This document shows, piece after piece, positions 12,059-20,510 of a DNA stretch of 64,000 nucleotides (position 1 is the first letter of the stretch; every line of letters starts with the position of its first letter). Made by a program: the position numbers and the translations under genes. The DNA is from Tetragonia tetragonoides (lineage: Eukaryota; Streptophyta; Magnoliopsida; Caryophyllales; Aizoaceae): NCBI GenBank assembly GCA_038025085.1, contig CM076144.1, forward strand, positions 38,226,501-38,290,500. The letters run 5' to 3'. The notes under the pieces are model-generated. The model was not told where the DNA came from and ran no database searches. It worked only from the letters and a program-made list of their open reading frames with translations.

Positions 12059-12481
12059 GTTCTGTTTGCCGGAGTGTTATGGTTGCTGGAGTTATGGTTA
12101 CAGTTATGGTTGTTGTTGTTCTGTTTCGCCACGAAAACAGGGAAAGAGAGAGAGAGAGTTGAGCGAGAGAGAGAGAGAGCTGAGCGAGAGAGAGAACAGA
12201 TTTTAATTCCATTTCGTTAGTTTGCTTTTAGTTTAGTTAGTTTAATTAATTTAGTTAGTTTAATTACTTTAATTAATTATTTCGTAAAATTAATTACAAG
12301 TCACTTAAAAGTCACGTGAGGGTAAAATGGTCAGAAAATTTTTGGATTTGGTCGGAATTTCACTTAAGGTGTGACTCACACGGCGTTTGTAACTTTAAAG
12401 GTGGTACTGAACAAATAACATCTTTTCAGGGGGTACTGAACAAAACGTGTAACTTTTGAGGTGGTTTTCACCAAATTGCGC
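10532..12481. mobile_element. Non-autonomous Mutator-like element, 1,950 bp, about 205-bp TIRs, 9-bp target duplication, carries foreign DNA
   Basis: The first bases GCGCAATTTGGTGAAAACCA and the last bases are exact reverse complements, and the match continues with few differences for about 205 bp each side. This includes GTTACACGTTTTGTTCAGTA and the GTGACTTTTAAGTGA region. TAGATCAAT flanks both sides (10523-10531 and 12482-12490). Long TIRs with a 9-bp duplication define Mutator-like elements. No MURA transposase is present. The cargo is (CT)n/(GA)n tracts, two copies of a short AAGCCATGGCCGC(A/G)ATGAAG segment, and a copia gag-protease relic (11285-11985). This makes it Pack-MULE-like. The high similarity of the ends implies recent movement, driven in trans. 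Confidence 0.9.
11285..11985 (+). pseudogene. Ty1/copia gag-protease relic inside the Mutator-like element
   Basis: Segments in order: LPNLNKVYAAIIREERHKLL (copia gag), a CCHC zinc knuckle at 11460-11501 (CSHCGKIGHEKSQC), a Gly/Arg-rich linker, LSAEQVEELFSLFKEKQSQE, and NWVLDSGASHHMTSHKAIM. The last carries the DSGA aspartic-protease motif, followed by about 17 more related residues. Frames change between the gag part and the knuckle, and a TAA interrupts after the linker. No integrase, RT or LTR is present. The fragment lies wholly within the Mutator-like TIRs, which suggests capture or an old nested insertion followed by loss. Confidence 0.8.
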
Positions 12482-12524
12482 TAGATCAATATAGTAAAGA
12501 TTTGCTTACCAGTTACCATGGTTA

Positions 12525-12848
12525 GGGTGTGTTCTTTCTCATTTATTGGACCTTACTCAATCAGTGAAAATAAGTGGCAAGACCTTAACCAATCAGTGAA
12601 AATTAGTGGCTAGGCCTTATTGAATCAGTGAGAATCAGTTGCAGTACCTTACTCAATCAGTGAAAATCAATGGCAGGACTCATATTCCTACTCACAGAAT
12701 CAATGGCAGAACCTTATTGAATCAGTGAGAACTAGTGGAAAAACCTTACTGAATCAGTGAAAATCAGTGGCAGAATCTTACTCAATCAGTGACAATCAGT
12801 GGCAGAACCTTACCCAATCAGTGAAAATAAGTGGAAAAGAACGCATCC
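12525..12848. mobile_element. Tourist-like MITE filled by a nine-copy 32-bp minisatellite
   Basis: The ends are GGGTGTGTTCTTT and (reverse-complemented) GGATGCGTTCTTTTCC, flanked by TTA on both sides (12522-12524 and 12849-12851), a PIF/Harbinger-type duplication. Between them, 12550-12837 is exactly nine units of 32 bp. The consensus is near ACCTTACTCAATCAGTGAAA then ATCAGTGGCAGA; unit 5 is degenerate. The same unit appears reverse-complemented near 61831-61935. Confidence 0.75.
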
Positions 12849-12903
12849 TTACTTTATGAACCAAAAGTATTTACAATCTATAAAATTTGTTGATCGTCTT
12901 TGA

Positions 12904-13031
12904 GTGCGTTCTTTATGAATAAATTGATAAATTAAACTGAATAACAATATATCAGACAAAAAGTAAATTACTAAAGTTAACTGAACTGAACCAATTAATT
13001 ACTCAATAAGTGGACGGAAAAGAACACACCC
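12904..13031. mobile_element. Small MITE of the same GTGCGTTCTTT family
   Basis: Starts GTGCGTTCTTTATGAATAA and ends GGAAAAGAACACACCC. The inverted ends match those of the neighbouring 12525-12848 element. The flanking triplets (TGA / TCA) do not match exactly, so the ends are approximate. Confidence 0.5.
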
Positions 13032-13033
13032 TC

Positions 13034-14633
13034 AATCAAAACTCATTCGCGCTATCAAACAATCTTTTAAATTTGAGCAAGACGCAAAGAAATGCAATAT
13101 GCAACCAATAACAGATTTCCTTTTTTCTTTTAACGAAATCTTAGTCAAATATTAGTTTAATCTTGCACGTGAGAACGCCCCACGTCCATACCTTACTTGA
13201 TTCCTCCAATGAAAATCTCCTAATCCATTGGTTGCTTGCTAGTAGTAATATTAAAAAGTCATACGGTTGCATGTTACTCAATTATCTATCAATCAAGTAT
13301 TCCACCCCCGGTAAAATGTGTCAATCAAAGGCATATCTCAAGCAATATGACTCGCATAAGTGGTGGTTTAGTTGAAAGTCTGAAGTGCAACTTTTTGAAA
13401 ACAGATGTCTTATGAAATGGAGTTTTCTCTGAGAATTGGACAGGATTGTGTGATTGTTAATGGAAAGTAGAATTTCGTAGTACTTACTTAAGAGAATTAG
13501 GTATGACTTCTTTTATTTTGGGAGAACTAGAACTTTTTGTGAAATACTACTTTCTACACTTTTAAGCTTTATCAATCAAACAACTTTACACTTTTTTACT
13601 ACACAAGAAGTTGCACCTACTACATTTCTATGGTCCAAAGACAACTTCATTTTTATCAGCTTAATTTTTTTTTATTGAACATTTTTATCAGATTAAAGAA
13701 ATATTTGGATACTTAAAGCCCGTTTGGCTTACCTTCTTCCAACTTCTACTTATGCTCCCATATTTGTTCTTCCCAATTTCCTTTCTATCCACTCCCCATG
13801 CTACCTTCAACTTTTATGATGAAGTTGAAATAAACTTATAAGTGGACTAAAAGGAGAAGTTACAACTCCTTCCACTTCTATGTCACCTTCCGTTATGTCA
13901 TGTTCATACTCTCGTGTCTAACAGTGAATATATCGGACAAACTGAACAATGAGCACAAACACTGTCCATGTCAACGTAACACGATCAATAGGCTAGTATG
14001 AGGCCGGATATAAGATATCAAACTCATTACCTTGCATTACCAAATTATTTGGAAGTATATTTGGAACCACTAGACTACCATGATCCTTATGATATTTGTA
14101 ATACCAACTTAAATGAACCAGAAATACCATTTTCGGCCTAGTAAAGAGTCTAATTACTTTCATTAAAGTGAATCTTCTGGTTGATAATTTTAAGTGATCC
14201 TAGTAGCTTGTACCAGCACGATTCCTCCAAGTATGAATGCTAGCTAGTTTTTGCACCGGCCATTCCTGATCTTCAAGATTTTTCTATTACTGCAAACAAT
14301 GAATGTCACTCTGTTATGACTTGATTACCCTATAGTCCCTATTATATATTGTACTCTATGTATGCATACTTATCGAAGACATGCTATCTTAATATACTTC
14401 ACGAACCACTATTTGATTGACAGGTGTTGCTATTACAGATTTACAAGCAATCATAGGGTCCTAATGTTCCGTGATCTAATTATATATCTGCATAGTGTAT
14501 AGTTTTATATACAAAGGTATCACTTCACATCTTTATTTCTCTTACTGTTCGAGCCGAATACGGTGAGCAATGTTTCGAAGAGGTTGAAACTCTTTTATAA
14601 ATTAAGATAAAAAGATAATTTTTACTAAAATAT
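13034..14633. other. Intergenic with one dispersed repeat copy
   Basis: No gene seen. 13722-13880 begins AAGCCCGTTTGGCTTA like a hAT or Tourist end but has no matching right end. A dispersed repeat copy is listed separately at 13891-14000. Confidence 0.4.
13891..14000 (+). repeat. Dispersed repeat, copy A (about 110 bp)
   Basis: Shares blocks TGTCATGTTC, CGTGT(C/T), GAA(T/C)ATATC, CTGAACAA, CACTG, GTCAACGTAACA and GGCTAGTAT in the same order and strand with 51734-51844. Class unknown; no coding potential. Confidence 0.6.
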
Positions 14634-14705
14634 CACTACAAGAAAAAAGGCTCTTTAGGAACGGCCAAAGTCGTTACCGAATATATATATATATATATAT
14701 ATATA
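14634..14705 (+). mobile_element. Terminus of a CACTA (En/Spm) element, truncated
   Basis: CACTACAAGAAAAAAGG at 14634 is the canonical CACTA end, followed by subterminal-type sequence CTCTTTAGGAACGGCC and GTCGTTACCGAA. It breaks off at an (AT)n tract (14681-14705). The partner end and transposase are absent. Confidence 0.65.
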
Positions 14706-14894
14706 AAAGTGGTAGTTTCCTATGAGATAGTAGTTATTTATTTTATATTTTATCCTAGGTCCTTAACTCATTATAGTAGTTCTAAGATTAGAAATTCTAA
14801 TGTTGCCTATATAAGAAGGATTATAGGCTTAGGGATAACAAATGATAGTGTGCTAAAAGGTATAGTGCATTAGAGGGGTGCTCATACTCTAAAA

Positions 14895-15157
14895 ACCCAT
14901 TTGGTTCGGTCAAATTAGTGGGCTGAAAAGGGATTCAGATGGCCCATTCCATTATAAGATGTTTGGTTTGGGTTGAAAAGGAATCCAAATCATTACATGG
15001 GTTAATGGATTCTGCCCATTTGAAACCCACCTTCCCCCAAGGGTTTCATTTCCCTTTCTGGTTGGAATCAAAAAATGAACGACACACACTCTCTCTCTCT
15101 CTCTCCCTTGAACCTCCCTGGACATCCTGTCTCTCTCTCTCTCTCTCCCCTCATCTT

Positions 15158-15189
<32 letters not shown>

Positions 15190-16066
15190 CCTCTCTCTCT
15201 CTCCTCATTTTCTCTCTCTCCTCGCTACACTCTCTCTCCTCGGCATTAATGGCGGCATCGTCGCTACACTCTCTCTCCTCTCCTTCTACAACACAAGCCC
15301 TAACCCTGATTTTCGACGCCCAAATCTCTCTCCACAACTGAAGAATTGCCCCTTCACAGCAATGGAGATCGAGAAGGGGATCTTTGAGAACGAAAACATG
15401 ATCACATTCATCCATAATTTCTAACTTCGAAAATTTGGGGTTTTCAATCACCAATTTCATTCATAGATCCGAAATTTTTGGCATTTTCTATCTTCATTCT
15501 CATTTAAGGGCTGAAGTTTCTCACAATTTTTTTTAAAATTTTGTAGTTTTGATGAAAAAAATTTGAAGAAAAAATCCGAAAATGCTACAGTAGCTTTTTC
15601 AGCCAAAAAATGTGATTTATGCCCTTTTGTTATTAATTTATAAAATTTAAAAGTTTTTCTTGAAATTTGTTTTTTGAACTACGAGTATAAATTTTACTTC
15701 CAACTTTTCTAGGTTGTTTTTCATTTTTTATATTTGTTTTTCAGTTTTATCAATTTTTGGAGCATTATTATAATTTATTTTGCTCATTTATTAAAATTTT
15801 ATAGTAAAAATATTCTATGAAATGGTATATTTTTATAGATTTGGGGAAAGATAAAAACAATAAATTTATAAAAAAAAAAAATTGGAAAAAGAATGATTCA
15901 ATTTCAAATTCCAGAGTTGTACCAAACAACAAGTAAAGGAATTAAATACAAGTGATTTCATTCTAGAGTTGAACAAAACAACATACAAAAGTAACGGTTT
16001 TCATCCCCATTCTTTCCTTCAATCCAATTCCATTCCATTTCCTTTCAAAGAGTTGAACCAAACGAC
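14895..16066. mobile_element. hAT-like non-autonomous element, 1,172 bp, with UTR-like interior
   Basis: CTCTAAAA occurs on both flanks (14887-14894 and 16067-16074), an 8-bp duplication as made by hAT transposases. The ends, ACCCATTTGGTTCGGTC and GTCGTTTGGTTCAACTC (reverse-complemented), share the TTTGGTTC core. Further inside are AATGGATT/AATCCAAA-type matches. The interior has a long (CT)n tract (15090-15235) and a leader-like stretch with ATGs (ATGGCGGCATCG, ATGGAGATCGAGAAGGG), as if a host 5' region had been picked up. No transposase is present. Confidence 0.65.
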
Positions 16067-16782
16067 CTCTAAAAGGGAGAGAGTGGGTCACCATGTAACG
16101 GGGCAAAGGGCACCGTAAGGGACGAACCCCATGGAGGGGATATCAAGGAAAATACATAATGTGCTTAAGAAAGAGGGAGTCACTTTGTGTGTCTTATGTC
16201 GTTGTTGTTAATTATATGGTTGATTAATTAATACAAATAAATGAGAATCGTGGATATAGGCTATTGAGTTGGGGCCAAACCACGTTAAATTGTTGTAATT
16301 AAATACAATTGGGGAGGGGAAGAAAAAAAAGTATTGGTTGGGGTTGATGAGGTTGAGGTTGAGGTTTGTGAATTAGCTTTCTTCCTTCCCGTAATTCTTG
16401 GCTATAGTTGGGTGCGTCCACCTTAGATGCTCCCAAATCGAAAAATGGATGGGTTAGGCTTACTTTTTTTTTTTTTTTTTTTTGAGGTGAGGGTTAGGCT
16501 TACTTGTTATAAGAGGCCTACTATAATTTATTTAGGGTGTTACTAAATACCGCCCCTAAATTATTACCTACTGCTCCCCCAAATTCCAATTTTGCCCTTT
16601 TTTAAATTTTCACTCATCCTTTCCCTCTCTAACTCTCACACCAATTCACCCTCTCTACCACCCACTCTCATACCCAATCTTCATCAACATTCACTCAAGC
16701 AACGACCGCGGATGTCTGCCGGCGAACCGTCGATGGTGGTGGAGGTAAATTTTTTTTTTGCGCATTTTTTTTGCACAGTCGT

Positions 16783-16965
16783 CTGCGATTTCAGACTCAC
16801 CCATGGGTGAGTCGTCTGCGATTTCCGACTCACCCTTGGGTGAGTCGTCTGCGATTTCAGACTCACCCTTGGGTGAGTCGAGATCGACAGACGACTGACC
16901 CTTGGGTGAGTCGGAAATCGCAGACGACTCACCCATGGGTGAGTCGGAAATTTCAGACGACTGTG
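16783..16965. repeat. Cluster of palindromic GACTCACCC(A/T)TGGGTGAGTC units
   Basis: Units built on GACTCACCCATGGGTGAGTC, itself a perfect 20-base palindrome, are spaced about 32 bp and linked by GTCTGCGATTTC. A related set lies on the other arm at 17355-17470. The ORFs across them (THPWVSRLRFP-like) are a by-product. Confidence 0.8.
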
Positions 16966-16972
16966 CAAAAAA

Positions 16973-16990
16973 ATATTATTATTATTATTA

Positions 16991-17023
<33 letters not shown>

Positions 17024-17100
17024 TATTGTTATTATTATTATTATTATTATTTATTGTTATTATTATTAATATTAATAATAATATTATTATTATTATTATT
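16973..17100. repeat. (ATT)n array, left arm of foldback
   Basis: Trinucleotide repeat interrupted by a few TTATTG units. Complementary to 17171-17340. Confidence 0.9.
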
Positions 17101-17169
17101 AGCTCGGCACCGATTTACCGGCTCCTCCCCTCTATCATTTCACATTTTTAATTAATTAAACAATAATCA

Positions 17170-17170
<1 letters not shown>

Positions 17171-17208
<38 letters not shown>

Positions 17209-17257
17209 TTAATAATAATAACAATAAATAATAATAATAATAATAACAATAACAATA

Positions 17258-17339
<82 letters not shown>

Positions 17340-17340
17340 T
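17171..17340. repeat. (AAT)n array, right arm of foldback
   Basis: Trinucleotide repeat about 170 bp long, longer than its partner, as expected from slippage. Confidence 0.9.
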
Positions 17341-17939
17341 TTTTTTTGCACAGTCGTCTGAAATTTCCGACGCACCCATGGGTGAGTCGTCTGCGATTTC
17401 CGACTCACCTAAGGGTCAGTCGTCTGTCGATCTCGACTCACCCAAGGGTGAGTCTGAAATTGCAGACGACTGTGCAAAAAAAATGCGCAAAAAAAAAAAT
17501 TACCTCCGCCACCGTCGACGGTTCGCCGGCAGACATCCGCGGCCGTTGCTTGAGTGAATGTTGATGAAGATTGGGTATGAGAGTGGGTGGTAGAGAGGGA
17601 GAATTGGTGTGAGAGTTAGAGAGGGAGAGGATGAGTGAAAATTTAAAAAAGGGCAAAATTGGAATTTGGGGGGGGCGGTAGGTAGTAATTTGGGGCGGTA
17701 TTTAGCAATTCACTTTATTTACAGCCCAATTTGTTAGGTCAAAGAGTAGCTAATTGGTTACGTTTTGGTGTGATCAAAAATTTGCCCTTCTTTACGGTAG
17801 AATTTGCCCGAAAAATATGTCACGCTAAGATAAATTACTTTCGAAACTATTGAGTAAGATCATTAATCAATCATTTCACTCAAAGATTAAAAAAATCATT
17901 AGTCGATCATTTCATTGATCAATTAGGCTTATTAGATCC

Positions 17940-18186
17940 TGGCCCTGTTCTCTCTATATTTTTTTATTGAACGTATCTGTACAACATTGAACTGAACTGA
18001 AATTTACTGAATTGAACTGAATTTTCCTGAACTAAACTTATTTTTACTGAATCTACAATGACAAAGAGTAAATTTGTACTTTGTTTTATCAAACTAAACT
18101 GAATTTTTCTGAACTAAACTTCTTTTTACTGAAATAAAATTTACTGAATACTTTATAGTAGTGGAAAAGTTGAAGACAACGGGGAC
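17940..18186. mobile_element. MITE-like element with CTGAACTGAA minisatellite interior
   Basis: Left GGCCCTGTTCTCTC, right (reverse-complemented) GTCCCCGTTGTCTTC. The inside is degenerate copies of AAACTGAA(T)TTTxCTGAAC, period about 20-25 bp. Boundaries are approximate. Confidence 0.45.
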
Positions 18187-18198
18187 TTTGTGTGTTTG

Positions 18199-18444
18199 AG
18201 TGCGTTTGTTATAGCTGAACTTACCAGAACTGAACTGAATTCTACATCACTAAACTGGATACTACTGAAATGAGCTGGACACAACTGAATTGAATTGAAC
18301 ACAATTTGATATGTGAGATAAAAAGTATGATTTTGAATTCAACACTACTGAACTGAACTCGACATTATTTAACTGAATTTGAAATCACTGAATTGACACC
18401 TAAATTGAACTGAACTGACCAAATAAGCTTTATCAAATGCACCC
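18199..18444. mobile_element. Tourist-like MITE with TGAACTGAAT-type internal repeats
   Basis: Left GAGTGCGTTTGTTATAGCTG, right (reverse-complemented) GGGTGCATTTGATAAAGCTT. TTA follows the right end and TTG precedes the left. The inside is repeats such as TGAATTGAATTGAACAC and CACTGAACTGAAC. Confidence 0.55.
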
Positions 18445-19509
18445 TTACTATTTGAGTAAGATCATCTGATGGACTGAGCTAATGACACTGTGGCAAGTAC
18501 TGGTCTCTTTTAGGCCTGGTAGCAATGAACTTAGACACCAGCCCAACCAAGACAAGCCTTTTCTTTTTTTTCAAAGTGGACCAGCTATGGCCCTGGTGTT
18601 GGGTGTCTGGTTTGGGTCATGTTATATATTCCTTTTTGAATTGTTGAAGTTCCAAATGATACGTTGCCAACCGTTCGAATGCCATTGGAGCTTTCGCATG
18701 ACCTACCCCCGTAAAGCTAATTAAACAAGACGACGCCCTTCATCACGAAATGATTCAGCAGTCAATACTTTAACCCTGGATCACCTATTATATTCGTAAA
18801 TATATGTATATGAAATTATGAACTTTAATAGTAAAAAATAACTATACAATAGCTTACCAACTCATCAAGAAGTTAGGAGTACATCACTAGGTTGCATTGG
18901 TCGTAGTCATCGCACTAGATAAACCATTCTGTCGCACTTAACTTACATCACTAGGTTGTTGCATTAGTCGCACTAAATAAACAATTTTGTGACAGTGTCA
19001 CCATATTAACTATAGGATAATTGGATAAATTTTAATACGATAACTGTTCAACTTCAGAAAAATGACTCCCACTTAATTTATTGAGTTAACAGGCGAATAA
19101 AAGTTGGGAGTTTGATAGAGCACTCACTCACACCACCAACCTTGAGACAAAGCTGGGATTTATATCGATTGAGTTGTGATATTTGTGTTGTAGATTTTGG
19201 ATTATCTCCCTTACTTCCTCCAATGTCATGGTCTAATACTCCGATTTCTCGTATGAATCGAGCTCATACAAAACATATGTGAAACAAAGAATATTATTAT
19301 GGACCTTATCCCATAACTGCATAACACCAATTTTGAATTTTGTGATTTTCTCAAATCAACAACGTTACAAAAAGGATTTCAATTGATTTTTCCCCACCTA
19401 AAGTCTAAAGATAGGTCCCTTGACTTCTTTATTCTTCAAATCACTCCCATTGATTATTCACTTGGCGGACATTGGACATTACAACCCGCTTCCGTAGTTC
19501 CCTCCCTGT

Positions 19510-19512
<3 letters not shown>

Positions 19513-19561
<49 letters not shown>
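19513..19561. repeat. (CT)24 microsatellite just upstream of a TATA box
   Basis: Uninterrupted CT dinucleotides. Pyrimidine tracts like this are common near plant core promoters. Confidence 0.9.
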
Positions 19562-19562
<1 letters not shown>

Positions 19563-19570
19563 AGTCTCCA

Positions 19571-19580
19571 CTATATATCC
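19571..19580 (+). promoter_or_regulatory. Putative TATA box of the His-rich protein gene
   Basis: CTATATATCC about 65 bp before the ATG at 19641, giving an expected leader of about 35 nt. Confidence 0.5.
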
Positions 19581-19640
19581 ATTATCCCCCACTTTCTTCT
19601 CCACTTTCCCTTTCCTAGTATTTTCATACCCCCAAAAAAA

Positions 19641-20510
19641 ATGAAACTTCTTCATTATTTCACTCTCTTTTCCTTTTTCTCTCTCCTCTTTTTCACCCTC
19701 TCATCTCACTCTCTCAATCTACAAACTCAAACTGATCAACCTAATAATCTCTTCATAATCAAAAACCATCATAATCATCATCATGATCATGATGAATCTT
19801 CATCCAACGGTCCAGATTCTCCCAAGATACTCCTCCCCACACAATCCCATAAACTAGGTGAGGAGAGAGAATTTATAAATGTTGATTCACGTCAACTTGT
19901 GAACCGTCACCACCCGGTTCATCTAACCAACCGGTTTCCTTTCCCACGTGTCCTCCGGTATTTTCCTCACCGTTGTCACCACGGCCATCACCAGACTCGC
20001 CAGCAGGACCAGCGGTTCTTTGAATTTCCTCAACAGGACCGCCGGTTCAAGTGGGGCCCGGGTATGCCACGTGAGATGGACCAAGACGACGTCGTTGGGT
20101 TAATGTTTAGGAAAAAGAAGAACGGCGGTGGGCCCTTCGCTGAGATTATCAGGAAACGACACGTGGCGAGGGAGATTAAAAATAATAAGGAAAACTTTGG
20201 TATAGAAGCTGACGTGTTGAACGAGTTGAAAGGGACCCACCCTATACTGACCGCCGGACGACCACGTTTCCAGCGCCCACGTGTCCATCAACACCAACAA
20301 CAACACCATGATGATCATGTGGAGTATCAGACGGTGGAGATGCAGAGAGAGAAAAAGGAGGAGGAGAAACGCAGTCGTTTTGATGAGGCGGATGGTGATC
20401 AGGTGGAGAGAGAAATGGAGAAGGAGATGAAAAAGGAGCTAGAGGAACGTCATAAGGAGAGAGAAATTGGGTTGATTAATAAGATACGCAAGTTCTTGGT
20501 TCAATTCTAG
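19641..20510 (+). CDS. Secreted, His-rich protein with charged C-terminal tail, unknown function, 289 aa, intronless
   Basis: The ATG at 19641 (context AAAAAAATGAAA) is preferred over upstream in-frame codons because it begins a clear signal peptide: MKLLHYFTLFSFFSLLFFT followed by LSSHS. After that come a His/Asn/Asp stretch (NHHNHHHDHDE), a Pro/Leu segment (KILLPTQSHKLGE), the block HPVHLTNRFPFPRVLRYF, a second His cluster (HRCHHGHH), and a Gln/Arg-rich part. The final 90 residues are highly charged (REKKEEEKRSR, MEKEMKKELEERHKERE), probably helical. There is only one Cys in the mature part, so no disulfide core. The His clusters could bind metal, but that is inference. I do not recognise the family. 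Single exon; AT-rich 3' region follows. Confidence 0.75.
   Translation: MKLLHYFTLFSFFSLLFFTLSSHSLNLQTQTDQPNNLFIIKNHHNHHHDHDESSSNGPDSPKILLPTQSHKLGEEREFINVDSRQLVNRHHPVHLTNRFPFPRVLRYFPHRCHHGHHQTRQQDQRFFEFPQQDRRFKWGPGMPREMDQDDVVGLMFRKKKNGGGPFAEIIRKRHVAREIKNNKENFGIEADVLNELKGTHPILTAGRPRFQRPRVHQHQQQHHDDHVEYQTVEMQREKKEEEKRSRFDEADGDQVEREMEKEMKKELEERHKEREIGLINKIRKFLVQF

Larger units (their letters stand above)
16535..17713. mobile_element. Giant foldback element, 1,179 bp, almost entirely inverted repeat
   Basis: TTTATTTA flanks both sides (16527-16534, 17714-17721). The ends are GGGTGTTACTAAATACCGCC and (reverse-complemented) GTGAATTGCTAAATACCGCC. The arms then match through a leader-like CT-rich stretch and ATGTCTGCCGGCGAACCGTCG (16711 on +; mirrored near 17538), followed by GAGGTAAATT, which resembles exon 1 plus a splice donor. 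The match continues through T/A runs, TGCACAGTCGTCTG, palindromic GACTCACCC units, and finally (ATT)n against (AAT)n. The unpaired loop is only about 70 bp (17101-17170). No transposase. The TSD size (8, possibly 9) leaves hAT or Mutator-like open. Confidence 0.85.
18445..19640. other. Upstream region of the His-rich secreted protein gene
   Basis: No gene or clear repeat in 18445-19380. The last 250 bp is promoter-like, described separately. Confidence 0.4.

Noticed and set aside
10725..12220. Long SLSLSL and RERERE ORFs on both strands
   Set aside because: They are translations of (CT)n and (GA)n tracts.
12550..12837. Regular repeats that could look like a CRISPR array
   Set aside because: Units abut with no unique spacers, the genome is a plant, and the array sits in a MITE.
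14939..15460. 161-aa and 130-aa ORFs over the CT tract
   Set aside because: Simple-repeat translation inside the hAT-like element, no domain.
16592..17656. ORFs with repeated HPWVSRLRFPT and poly-Tyr or poly-Leu
   Set aside because: By-products of palindromic units and ATT/AAT arrays, present in mirror form on both strands.
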